Part shown: in pieces, positions 36,383 through 44,632 of the stretch | Numbering within the stretch: the first letter of the stretch is position 1 | Layout of the letters: each line of letters opens with the position of its first letter | Assembly: GCA_963677165.2 (NCBI GenBank) | Contig: CAXXSX010000001.1 | Span: 992,001 to 1,056,000 of the forward strand | DNA length: 64,000 nt | From: JAFGXT01 sp963677165 | GTDB taxonomy: Bacteria > Verrucomicrobiota > Lentisphaeria > Victivallales > SZUA-371 | Direction: 5' to 3' | Program-made: the position numbers and the translations under genes | Notes under the pieces: model-generated | The model's database searches: none | What the model was told of the DNA's origin: nothing | Seen by the model: the letters and a program-made list of their open reading frames with translations, nothing else

Positions 36383-38811
36383 AAGCTCACTCCTTGGCTG
36401 ACGTCCTGGGGAATCTCAAAAGGCTCAGGATCGCCGTCGAGACGACGCAGCGCTCGCGCTGCTGCTGCAGCTACCTCCCCCTGACGCGCCGCGAGCGCTT
36501 CGAGCTTGGACCGCAGCCTGGGGGTGTCGACATAGCCTGCCGCCGTGAGGGCGAATTTATACAGTGGTGCATCGCTTTCGATCAAATCAAAGACTGCCAG
36601 GATAAGCGCTTCGGCCTCAGGTGCTTCGGCCCTAACCGCGGCCTCGATTGCGCTTTGGGTGCGGGCACGCAGCCAGGGGTCGACCTTGGTCGCGGGCTCC
36701 AATCCAGCAACGACATAGTCAGTGACCAAGTCCCAATCGACCTGGCCACGCCGCAAGAAGGCGCCAAAGAGGCTGGTCTTGGCGCTTCGAGGCAGGCTCT
36801 CATCGGCGAAGTATACGGTCAGCGCTTGCCATGAAGGGAGCTCCAAGGACTGGGCTAGGAGCTCAGCCGCGACGCGCCTCTCTAAGAGCGCTCGATCGCG
36901 ATCCTCGAGGATGGTGAGCACTGCCTCGCGTGCATTGGGAGCCTCACCAGCTACGGCCAGGCTCAGGAGTTCAGCTCTTATTTCGGGCCAGGTCTCCCCC
37001 TCGAGGTGCGCAAGCGCTGCCTCCCCGACCTGAATGTCCGCCGCTTCGCTGAGCATTCGAGCGGCCTGCAAACGCAAGGTTGGCCAGCTGCTGGAGAGCG
37101 CCTCGATCACCCATTCCCGCTCTCCGCCTTGGCGCCAGATTGCTCGAAGTGCGTACACCATCTCGATGTCAACTTGGGCGCTCTCCAGACGCCCTCGAGC
37201 CGCCTCAATGGCCTCCCCTCCCCCAAAGATCTCGACCAGGGCCAAGGCGCGCAAACGCACCGCCAAATCCTCTGCGGTGACGAGCGAGGCGAGTTCATTT
37301 GGATCACCTATGCAGCCTTCGGGTAGAGGCCCTTGCTGCTGCGCAAGTAAGAGAGCGTCCATCAGGGCGACGCGCGTTTCTTGTCGCATCTCCTCTGCCG
37401 TGAGGTGAGTCGCCGCAGGCTCGCAGAGTCGCGCCTGTGTGGCGGCAAGGGCGACCAACACAGGCTCTAGGCCTTGAGCTTGTTGGGCGCGGCGATCGAG
37501 CAAGCGCAACAAGGGGTTGAGGCTCCCCGACACGGGGATGGTGGCCAGATGCATGGCCAATTCAGGATATCCCTCGGCCTCAGTATCCAGAGATTTCAGC
37601 TGCTCACGCAATGCGGCTGCGGCGGCCTCAGGAAAAGGCTTGAGGATCTCTAGCGCTTGATCCAAGAGCTCTCCTGAGGGCATTTGCCGCGCCAAGAGGT
37701 AGGCCACCTCAGCCTTGAGCGCGGGCTCTGCCTTGTGGCTCAACCACAGGGCTCGGCGCGCCCTATCACTGGTCAGAGTTGCGGCTTCGAGTTCCTCTAG
37801 CAAGGCGGCTTTCGCCTCAGGGATAGCAATTCGCAACGCTGCCGCCAATGCCCGGTCGTAGGGCGCCCCCTCATCTAGTGCAGCCTTGGTCAGCGCTTTG
37901 ATACCTTGGGGCTTGGCAAAGGGTCCTTGGAGGCTCAGCTCGGCCAGCTCAGTCCCCGCTTGCATCTCCAAGGCGAAGCAAGCCCCTGACCCCAGCTCCT
38001 CAAGCTGCCAGAGGCTCTGGCCGGTGCTATCGATCTCAAATTGAAAGCCTTGCCCTTGCTCGTTGATGAGTAAACCCTGAGTCCCCGCCGCGCCGGCGAG
38101 GACCAGGGTATCGGCCTTCAGCCCCAGCTGTGGATAGACGAGGATGAGCGCTCTCTGCTCAAAAACAAGAGAAGTCGTGAGATCACCATCGTTAAGGTGC
38201 CCTATCGCGGCCATTGGCTCACCAGATTCAGGCGTGAAGCCAAGAATTGAGTGGAGGGGACGCGTCCAGACCGCACCCGCGCCAGTCGCAGGCTGCCCTG
38301 AGAGAGCGCCTGTATGAGTGGCGCTGGGCGGCGCCACAAATTTCATCGCAGAGGGATCGAAATAGCGACTGTTCAGCTGCTGGGTGATTTCACCACAAGC
38401 TCGCAATAGCGCCGATGGAGCCCGCAACCAGAGCTGCGCTGCGGCTGCATCCCAATAGAGGTGAGCGCTGCCGCTCATCGGCGATGAGAAGCCAGACCAG
38501 ATGATGTCATCGCTGCTGAGATCGCCACTGCCAAAGAAAGCGACAAGCAAAGACTCGGTTGGCCCCTCAGCACGAGAAAGCAGCGTGAGCTTTCCCTGCT
38601 CAGTGGAATACGCGACCAGCTGCCAATCCTCGTCATCCCAATGACTGGGGAGCTCAAGCAATCGACCTTCACCTTGTGGGCTCTCGAGCCTCATGACACC
38701 ATCGGCTCGGGTCAGACGCCATTGCCCCAGGTCATTCTCAAATTCAGATTGCGCCCATGCCGTGCCAGAGTTCATGAGGGCCAGGAATAGCACTGGTGCA
38801 AACCATCTCAA
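36379..38811 (-). CDS. Exported HEAT-repeat protein
   Basis: 810 residues from a TTG at 38811, chosen because GGAGGAG precedes it and the protein then opens on a signal peptide (RWFAPVLFLALMNSGTAWAQ); the longer reading would put 79 unlikely residues before it. Residues about 20-300 form a beta-rich domain (LGQWRLTRADGVMRLESPQG...), and about 320-800 are alpha-helical HEAT-like repeats (ALRALALVEIFGGGEAIEAARGRLE, WPTLRLQAARMLSEAAD). Periplasmic or surface protein-binding role inferred; no enzyme motif. Coupled to the small DUF4177-like gene and divergent from AMMECR1. Confidence 0.75.
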   Translation of the reverse strand: MRWFAPVLFLALMNSGTAWAQSEFENDLGQWRLTRADGVMRLESPQGEGRLLELPSHWDDEDWQLVAYSTEQGKLTLLSRAEGPTESLLVAFFGSGDLSSDDIIWSGFSSPMSGSAHLYWDAAAAQLWLRAPSALLRACGEITQQLNSRYFDPSAMKFVAPPSATHTGALSGQPATGAGAVWTRPLHSILGFTPESGEPMAAIGHLNDGDLTTSLVFEQRALILVYPQLGLKADTLVLAGAAGTQGLLINEQGQGFQFEIDSTGQSLWQLEELGSGACFALEMQAGTELAELSLQGPFAKPQGIKALTKAALDEGAPYDRALAAALRIAIPEAKAALLEELEAATLTSDRARRALWLSHKAEPALKAEVAYLLARQMPSGELLDQALEILKPFPEAAAAALREQLKSLDTEAEGYPELAMHLATIPVSGSLNPLLRLLDRRAQQAQGLEPVLVALAATQARLCEPAATHLTAEEMRQETRVALMDALLLAQQQGPLPEGCIGDPNELASLVTAEDLAVRLRALALVEIFGGGEAIEAARGRLESAQVDIEMVYALRAIWRQGGEREWVIEALSSSWPTLRLQAARMLSEAADIQVGEAALAHLEGETWPEIRAELLSLAVAGEAPNAREAVLTILEDRDRALLERRVAAELLAQSLELPSWQALTVYFADESLPRSAKTSLFGAFLRRGQVDWDLVTDYVVAGLEPATKVDPWLRARTQSAIEAAVRAEAPEAEALILAVFDLIESDAPLYKFALTAAGYVDTPRLRSKLEALAARQGEVAAAAARALRRLDGDPEPFEIPQDVSQGVSF

Positions 38812-38955
38812 GCGCGTCTCCTCCTTTGCACTTCGATAAGAGAGCCGGCATGATGCCAGGGCTCTATCAGCTGACTCATCGCCTCCCCACACTGGGCCTA
38901 TCTGGAGGCGAAGCTGCAGGGTTTCGCGAATCGCAATGAAAATCAAGAGGAGTTC

Positions 38956-39524
38956 ATGGACAGTGCAATCACCTTGAAGGCGGAATCCCAGCAGGCGCTG
39001 CTCCATTTCGCCAGGGATACCGTGCAGAACCAATGCCTTAGTGCTCATGCCCCAAGTCCATCAAGGGCCTTGCGCGCGCAGATTCCTGCCCGCGCAGGGG
39101 CCTTCGTGACTCTTAAAATTGGCAAAGCACTGCGGGGCTGCATCGGCACTTTCGACGCGAACCGGGCGCTCGTCGATGTGGTTCACGAGATGGCCATCGC
39201 GGCCTCCACCCGCGACCCTCGTTTTCACCCAGTGCGCAAAGAGGAGCTGGCGCAACTTCACTTCGCGATTTCAGTCTTGGGCCCCCCACGCCCGGTGGTG
39301 AGCCTGGAGGAGATCGTAGTGGGACGCCATGGCCTCATTGTCGGCCTTGGTCGTCAGCGAGGCGTGCTGCTGGCGAAGGTCCCGTGGAGTATGGCTGGGA
39401 TCGTGACGAGTTTCTATCAATGACCTGTCAGAAGGCCGGCCTCCCCCAGCAGGCTTGGCGCAGCTTTGGCGAGACAGGGCTCACCATTGAGCTCTTTGAG
39501 ACCTTCGATTTTGAGGAGCCCTGA
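38956..39524 (+). CDS. AMMECR1-domain protein with frameshift
   Basis: About 189 residues if the frame is restored. AMMECR1 hallmarks: GAFVTLKIGKALRGCIGTF (invariant LRGCIG), AASTRDPRFHPV and LHFAISVLGPPRPV. At 39381-39384 one base is missing in a C run: upstream frame reads LLAKV, downstream frame gives VEYGWDRDEFL...QQAWRSFGETGLTIELFETFDFEEP to the TGA at 39522. Both parts match the family, so a sequencing error is more likely than decay. AMMECR1 (MEMO-radical-SAM system protein A) is of unknown function; its usual partners Memo and radical SAM are not adjacent here. Confidence 0.85.
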
Positions 39525-39632
39525 CTCGCCAGCCATTGTTGCGGTTAATTCAAGCAGCGTTGAAGTGTTGGATTTTGTCGAGTGTTTGTGTGGCGTTGAG
39601 TTGACTCCGAGGCTTGACTCATCTTAACCCTA

Positions 39633-41195
39633 TCAACATGTAAAAATACTAATATGTTTTAGCATTTCCCTGGCCTGGGCTTGCAGATCTTGAGCTCGAT
39701 TGGTGAGCCGCTGAGACTCATCCGCGTTCGCCTGTATGGTCCTATCTAAGGTTGCAATTGCTGCTTCGATCTGTTGAGAAGCGCCCTGTTGATCGCTTGA
39801 TGCAGCCGAGATCTCTTGCATCAAGGTCGAGGTGCTCTCTATCTTCGCTCGCAGCTCACTGATCATGGTCCGTGACTGCGAAGCTTGAGCGCGTGTCTTT
39901 TGAGCCAAACCGGTGATCTCTTTGGCTGCACTCTGGCTCTGTTCAGCCAGGGAACGCACCTCGCTGGCGACCACGGCAAAGCCCTTGCCATGGTCTCCTG
40001 CTCGAGCGGCCTCAATGGCTGCATTCAAAGCCAAGAGATTTGTTTGCCGAGCAATGGCATTGATCACTTCGATGCGCCTGGAGATCTCCTCGACCGAGTT
40101 GAGCGCCTGGCTCACCTGAAGATCACTGTCTTTTGCGCTGCCAGCAGCCTCAATAGCGATTTCTGCCGTCTTGTGGGCGTTGTGCGTATTGTCTGAGATG
40201 GTGGCATCGAGAGCCTCAGTGGTGGCAGTGACCTCTTCTGCCGAGGCCGCCTGGGAAACCGAAGCATCGGTGAGCGCGCTGGAGGTTTGCGCGACTTCTT
40301 GTGCGTTTTCCACCACCGCCTGAGCCGATCCACGAATTTCTTTGACGATGCCACGCAAGCTCTGGCGCATCTGGTCGATATTGCGTGCCAACAAGCCTAC
40401 CTCATCGCGCTGGTCCATCGCATTGGCTGGCATCTCCTTGCTGAGATCTCCCTGGGCAATCGCATGGGAGACCTCAACCGCCTGCAGCACTGGGCGGACA
40501 CTGCGCCTGGCCAACAGCGAAACAGAAAGTAAGATGAAGAGCACCGCCACACCAAAAATCACCAAGAGCGTCAACTCTGCCTGCTCTAGATTCTCGTCTG
40601 CCTTGAGGCGCTCCTGGGCCACGATCTCGTCAATATCGTCAATATAGTTGCCGGTACCAACCACCCACTCATAGGGCGCAAAGCTCTTGGAGTAGCTGCG
40701 CTTGGGCAGCGGCTTGGACTCGCCAGGCCGTGGGAAAAGGTAGTCGGTAAAGCCCCCATCGGGTCGGCGACCATTGTCGATGATCTCTTTGATTAGGAGC
40801 TTGCCGTTGGAGTCTTTGAGATCGATGCGCGACTTGCCCTCACTGGCCTTGCCTAGGTTGCAAACATTGACGCCTTCATAGGTGTCGACAAAGAAGTAGC
40901 CACCCTCTCCATATCGCAGATAGCGCACCGAATCGGCGGCGATCCGGCGCGCTTCCTCTGGGCTGAGCTCTCCTGCGAGCTCGCGCTCATGCACTTGGCT
41001 GATAACGCTCAGCGCCGTCTCTACCTGCAGCTTAACCTGCAAGTCGAAAGAACGCCGCAGCTCAGACTCTACGCTATCGATTCGAGCTGAACTGAGCTCC
41101 TCTATCTCGGCGATCGCAACACCTGCCACCACCCCCGCAAAGAGCAGCGCGACCGCGACGACGAAAACAGTTAACTTAACGGCAATGTTTCGCAA
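39633..41195 (-). CDS. Methyl-accepting chemotaxis protein with single Cache domain
   Basis: 520 residues. Membrane helix 1 (10-30), periplasmic sCache_2 domain (about 30-205; GEGGYFFVDTYEGVNVCN, DLKDSNGKLLIKEI, YEWVVGTGNYIDDID), membrane helix 2 (about 212-232), HAMP (VRPVLQAVEVSHAIAQGDLS) and an MCP signalling domain with the invariant hairpin IARQTNLLALNAAIEAARAG. sCache_2 receptors often bind small organic acids. No CheA/CheW gene is in the window. No pentapeptide NWETF at the C-terminus; it ends ISIFTC. A 39-nt motif shared with a CD225 leader lies 136-174 nt upstream. Confidence 0.92.
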   Translation of the reverse strand: MRNIAVKLTVFVVAVALLFAGVVAGVAIAEIEELSSARIDSVESELRRSFDLQVKLQVETALSVISQVHERELAGELSPEEARRIAADSVRYLRYGEGGYFFVDTYEGVNVCNLGKASEGKSRIDLKDSNGKLLIKEIIDNGRRPDGGFTDYLFPRPGESKPLPKRSYSKSFAPYEWVVGTGNYIDDIDEIVAQERLKADENLEQAELTLLVIFGVAVLFILLSVSLLARRSVRPVLQAVEVSHAIAQGDLSKEMPANAMDQRDEVGLLARNIDQMRQSLRGIVKEIRGSAQAVVENAQEVAQTSSALTDASVSQAASAEEVTATTEALDATISDNTHNAHKTAEIAIEAAGSAKDSDLQVSQALNSVEEISRRIEVINAIARQTNLLALNAAIEAARAGDHGKGFAVVASEVRSLAEQSQSAAKEITGLAQKTRAQASQSRTMISELRAKIESTSTLMQEISAASSDQQGASQQIEAAIATLDRTIQANADESQRLTNRAQDLQAQAREMLKHISIFTC

Positions 41196-41330
41196 AAGAT
41201 GGCCTCATCAAAGTCTGCAGCGCCCCCTCGACGGCAGAAGTATTGATGAAACCTCTATGCGCTTCCTAAATTCCACCTATGCGCCATCATGCAAATCTAA
41301 CCCTGCAATAGCTGCACTGCATGGCCAACA

Positions 41331-41369
41331 GATCCGCGTTCGACAGCCGATTTTCTTTGCATTGTTGAG
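41331..41369 (-). promoter_or_regulatory. 39-nt motif upstream of the sCache chemoreceptor
   Basis: Second copy of the motif at 10780-10818 (about five differences). Contains CGCGTTCGA, so it may also be a variant of box B of the two-box element. Confidence 0.4.
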
Positions 41370-41410
41370 CTCAAGCTCACTGAGCTCACCAATCATACCC
41401 AGCTTCGCTA

Positions 41411-41570
41411 AGGGTCTGCGCGTAAATAAAGTGACTGAATTCGGCAAAGTGAGCGCGTCGAGTTCACGGAGCGGATTCGCAGTCATAGTGGGCTATTACA
41501 AGGATTCGCGACACAGAAATCGGCGTGCTCACGCGCCGCAGAAAGATCAGTTTATTTACAAGCAGACCCT
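41411..41570 (+). repeat. Palindromic element E1
   Basis: 160 bp with ends AGGGTCTGC-GC-GTAAATAAA and TTTATTTAC-AA-GCAGACCCT, a 20-bp terminal stem with two mismatches. Inner order: CGGC, stem GTGAGC/GCTCAC, CGAGTTC paired with GAAATCG (one G-A mismatch), core GGAGCGGA, apical hairpin ATAG-TGGG-CTAT at 41485-41496, GCGACAC, GCCGCAG. Confidence 0.85.
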
Positions 41571-41571
41571 A

Positions 41572-41731
41572 AGGGTCTGCGCGTAAATAAAGTGACTGAA
41601 TTCGGCAAAGTGAGCGCGTCGAGTTCACGGAGCGGATTCGCAGTCATAGTGGGCTATTACAAGGATTCGCGACACAGAAATCGGCGTGCTCACGAGCCGC
41701 AGAAAGATCAGTTTATTTACAAGCAGACCCT
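41572..41731 (+). repeat. Palindromic element E2, tandem copy of E1
   Basis: Differs from E1 by one base in 160 (CACGAGCC for CACGCGCC) and is separated by a single A, so a very recent duplication. It ends five bases from the selD stop codon. Confidence 0.9.
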
Positions 41732-41735
41732 AACC

Positions 41736-42779
41736 TCAAGCGCGCAGCTCAATGCGCTCAGGGCCATCGATGATCTCGCCAATGACCGCCGCATCGCCAA
41801 CGCCCACTTGATGCAGGCGCGCCACCAACGAATCGGCGACCTCTGCAGGCAGCGCAACCAAGAGACCACCACTGGTCTGGGGATCGAAGAAGATCTCGAC
41901 CATCGGGTCGAGATCTTCTGAGGCCTCGATGAGATCTTGGCGGTGGCGGCGATTGCGTCCCAGACCTCCAGGCTTGAGGCCTTGAGCGGCATAATCCAAG
42001 GCCTCATCAAAGAGGGGAACTTGAGAAGCAAAGAGCCGCATCCCCAAGCCGCCGCCCTCGAGCATCTCAGCGGCGTGACCGAGCAGACCAAAGCCCGTCA
42101 CATCCGTACAAGCGTGCACCTCAAACCCCTCCAAACACTGGGCAGCTGCCCGGTTGAGAGAGGTCATGGCGGCGACAATTTGGTCAATGGCGCGTTGTGA
42201 AGCCTTATCACGCTTAATCGCGGTATTGATCACGCCTGTACCAATGGGCTTGGTGAGCACGAGCTTGTCGCCCAGGGCGGCGCCGTGGTTGGTGAGGACT
42301 GCGTCAGGATGAATGGTCCCGGTCACGGAGAGCCCATACTTGAGCTCCTTGTCCTCAACAGTGTGCCCCCCCACCAAGATGACCTCTGCCTCTCGCATCT
42401 TGTCCAAGCCCCCCTTCAAGACCTTGTTCAAGATGGAGATGTCCATGGTCTTGACTGGAAAACCCGCGATATTCATCGCGCACAGCGGCACACCACCCAT
42501 CGCGTAGACATCGCTCAAGGCATTGGTCGCAGCAATCTGACCGAAGAGATAGGGATCATCGACAATGGGCGTGAAGAAATCGACCGTCTGGATCAGCGCC
42601 AGATCATCGCGCAGCTTCACCACACCGGCATCATCGGCGGTTTGCAAACCGACAATCAGCCGAGGATCCGAGCCCAAATCGAGCCCACAGAGCGCTTGAG
42701 CCAGGTCCCCTGGCCCCAACTTACTCGCTCACCCACTCCCCGCGACCGTGCGGGTCAGTTTGACGTAGTTTTTGCTCAT
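41736..42779 (-). CDS. selD: Selenide, water dikinase containing selenocysteine
   Basis: 347 residues from the ATG at 42779 (GGAGGTGTG upstream) if the in-frame TGA at 42731-42729 is read as selenocysteine. The N-terminus is MSKNYVKLTRTVAGSG-U-ASKLGPGDLAQ: Sec17 and Lys20 coincide with the catalytic Cys17 and Lys20 of E. coli SelD. Further: DDAGV, FFTPIVDDP, GQIAATNALSDVYAMGG (Asp ligands), GGHTVEDKELKYG, DVTGFGLLGH, DPQTSGGLL. It makes selenophosphate from selenide and ATP for Sec and selenouridine synthesis. A stem-loop follows the TGA directly. An annotation that stops at TGA would start it wrongly at a TTG at 42719. No selA/selB/selC in the window. Confidence 0.96.
42690..42731 (-). promoter_or_regulatory. 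selD: Candidate bacterial SECIS hairpin in selD
   Basis: On the minus strand, directly after the TGA: GAGCG pairs with CGCTC, then TTGGGGCCAGG pairs with CCTGGCTCAA (one bulged G, one G-T), leaving a short G-rich loop (GGA). Position and form fit a SelB-binding element. Confidence 0.6.
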
Positions 42780-43019
42780 CACACCTCCCTAAGACCTCTC
42801 CTATTACCACCCTCTCAAGCCATTTCCAAGACCTTGTTTAGGGCGTGGGTCCACATCCCTACCCTGAACACCCAGTAAATCCATGCTTTTTATGCACTTA
42901 ACCCAGTCCTTTTATGCGCCAGCCCTAAAGCTCCCAAAAGAGGCTGGGAATGACCCGCCCCTTCAAATTGTCCCATAGCAAGCGCCAGCCCTCCCCTCAA
43001 GCCAGTCAGGAGCTCGCTC

Positions 43020-44231
43020 ATGGACGCCTTCATCGCGCGCCAGCCCATCTTCGATAGCGAAATCGATCTCTTTGCCTACGAGCTGCTCTTTCGCAGCGGC
43101 TGGACCAACGCCTACAGCGGCACCGATCCCGACCAGTCGACGCGGGAGGTGATCGTCAACAGCAGCATGGTTTTCGAACTCGACACCCTCGTCGGTGGCA
43201 AGCTGGCCTTCATCAACCTCAGCACCGATGTCTTGCGCTGCCGCGATCTCTTGATCCTCCCAGCCAACCGGGTGGTGGCCGAAATTCTCGAAACCATCGA
43301 GCCCGACGAAGAGCTCATCGCCGCGGTGAAGGCGGTCAAAGAAGCGGGCTTCACCGTCGCCCTCGACGACTTCGTCGATGCCCCCCGCTTCGCCCCCTTG
43401 GTCGATCTCACCGACATCATCAAGGTCGACTGGATGGTCAGCCCCCCCGCCGAGCGCCGCCGCATGGCCGAGGTCTATCTCCCTCGTGGCATCAAGCTCT
43501 TGGCGGAGAAGGTCGAAAGCCGCGAAGAGTTCGAAGAGGCGCGCGATCTCGGCTACGACTACTTCCAGGGCTACTTCTTCGCCAAACCCGAAATCCTGCA
43601 TCGCAAGAAACTCGCGACCTCAAAGCTCGCCCATTTCAACGCCCTCAAAGAGCTGCAAAAGCCCGAGCTCGATCTCGACAAGCTCGAGTGCATCCTCAAA
43701 CGCGACCTCGGCCTCTCTTTTAAGCTCTTGCGCTATATCAACTCGGCCTTCTTTGGCTTCAAAGCAGAGGTCCAATCGGTGCGCCACGCCCTGACCCTCC
43801 TGGGCCAACGCGAGCTCAAGCGCTGGCTCAAGCTCGTCCTCATGGCCAGCCTGGCCAAAGGCCACCCCACCGAGCTCCTCTACCAAGCGCTCTTTCGCAG
43901 CCGTTTTCTCGAGTTGCTGGCCCCCATCTTCGCCCCTGGCCGCAACCAAGACCTCTTCCTAGTCGGGCTCTTCTCCCTCATCGACACCCTCATTGGCCAA
44001 GACATGGCCTCCTTGCTCACCGATCTGCCCCTGCCCCTCGAGGTCAACCACACCCTGCTGCGCCTACCTCAAGCCCCCTACCTCCCTGCCCTCGAATGCT
44101 GCGAGGCGATGGAGCGAGCCCAATGGGAGAATCTCGAAGGCGTCGACACCGATGAACGGCGACAGGTCGCCCAAGTCTATCTCGAAGCCTTGCTCTGGGC
44201 CCAAGGCGCGACCAACGAGCTCGATGATTGA
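43020..44231 (+). CDS. EAL-HDOD signalling protein, degenerate EAL domain
   Basis: 403 residues, ATG with AGGAG upstream. Residues 1-200 are an EAL-like domain of the YuxH type: FIARQPIFDSEIDLFAYELLFR (EAL replaced by ELL), VAEILET, ALDDFVD, KVDWM, LLAEKVES, YFQGYFFAKPE. Residues about 200-400 are an HDOD domain (LAHFNALKELQ, LGLSFKLLRYINSAFFG, SVRHALTLLGQRELKRWL), related to HD hydrolases without their metal site. Such proteins are usually c-di-GMP receptors or regulators; the acidic residues needed for hydrolysis are only partly kept, so phosphodiesterase activity is doubtful. It stands alone. Confidence 0.88.
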   Translation: MDAFIARQPIFDSEIDLFAYELLFRSGWTNAYSGTDPDQSTREVIVNSSMVFELDTLVGGKLAFINLSTDVLRCRDLLILPANRVVAEILETIEPDEELIAAVKAVKEAGFTVALDDFVDAPRFAPLVDLTDIIKVDWMVSPPAERRRMAEVYLPRGIKLLAEKVESREEFEEARDLGYDYFQGYFFAKPEILHRKKLATSKLAHFNALKELQKPELDLDKLECILKRDLGLSFKLLRYINSAFFGFKAEVQSVRHALTLLGQRELKRWLKLVLMASLAKGHPTELLYQALFRSRFLELLAPIFAPGRNQDLFLVGLFSLIDTLIGQDMASLLTDLPLPLEVNHTLLRLPQAPYLPALECCEAMERAQWENLEGVDTDERRQVAQVYLEALLWAQGATNELDD

Positions 44232-44280
44232 CCCCAGCCCAATGCGTGCACAGCCCCCTCGCGCAAGAGGCTGACCTAGG

Positions 44281-44293
44281 TCGCGTTCGAAAT
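44281..44293 (+). repeat. Two-box intergenic element, box B copy 5
   Basis: tcgcgttcgaaat; no good box A upstream, so a partial copy. Forms an inverted pair with copy 6. Confidence 0.5.
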
Positions 44294-44325
44294 CAAAACA
44301 ACTCCCTGTGCATCGCTTCTTTGGA

Positions 44326-44374
44326 CTCGAACGCGGCACCACCTCGACGCTCGCCCTACTTGCCCCCCGCGGCC
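44326..44374 (-). repeat. Two-box intergenic element, copy 6
   Basis: Minus strand: box A ggccgcgggg at 44374-44365, 29 nt, box B cgcgttcga at 44335-44327 (TTCGAG in place of TTCGAA). Confidence 0.6.
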
Positions 44375-44632
44375 CCTCGCCCTGCTCGGGTGATGACTCA
44401 TTAACAGGTCTCCAGTAAAAGCGGTATAAGTTCAGATCGAAAGCGCATAGTATTGGGCCATCGTCCACACACACAAGCTGCCAGCAATCAAAGAGAAGCC
44501 CAAAACCGATAAAAGAATGGTGTTCCAAAAAAGTTCAAAAAGCCCCCTATTGTGGAATTCCCAATGGCCCATGCTTGTCTCCTGACTGTCGGAAAAAACA
44601 GCCAATGAGGCGCACGCATCGACGGAGAAACC

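Larger units (their letters stand above)
41196..41735. other. 540-bp non-coding stretch holding two tandem palindromic elements
   Basis: Contains the 39-nt shared motif (41331-41369) and elements E1 and E2, which end five bases from the selD stop codon. The reading frames across E1/E2 are not conserved in other copies, so I see no gene here. Confidence 0.75.
44232..44632. other. 400-bp non-coding stretch before the second chemoreceptor
   Basis: Contains two two-box elements facing each other (copies 5 and 6) and the leader of the chemoreceptor gene. No gene or clear terminator otherwise. Confidence 0.6.

Noticed and set aside
41411..41731. CRISPR or coding repeat
   Set aside because: Two 160-bp units only, each palindromic; the frame through them (VGYYKDSRH...) is broken in other copies by compensating changes.
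42720..42779. Frameshift or nonsense mutation in selD
   Set aside because: The TGA sits exactly at the known Cys/Sec position and the reading frame is the same on both sides.
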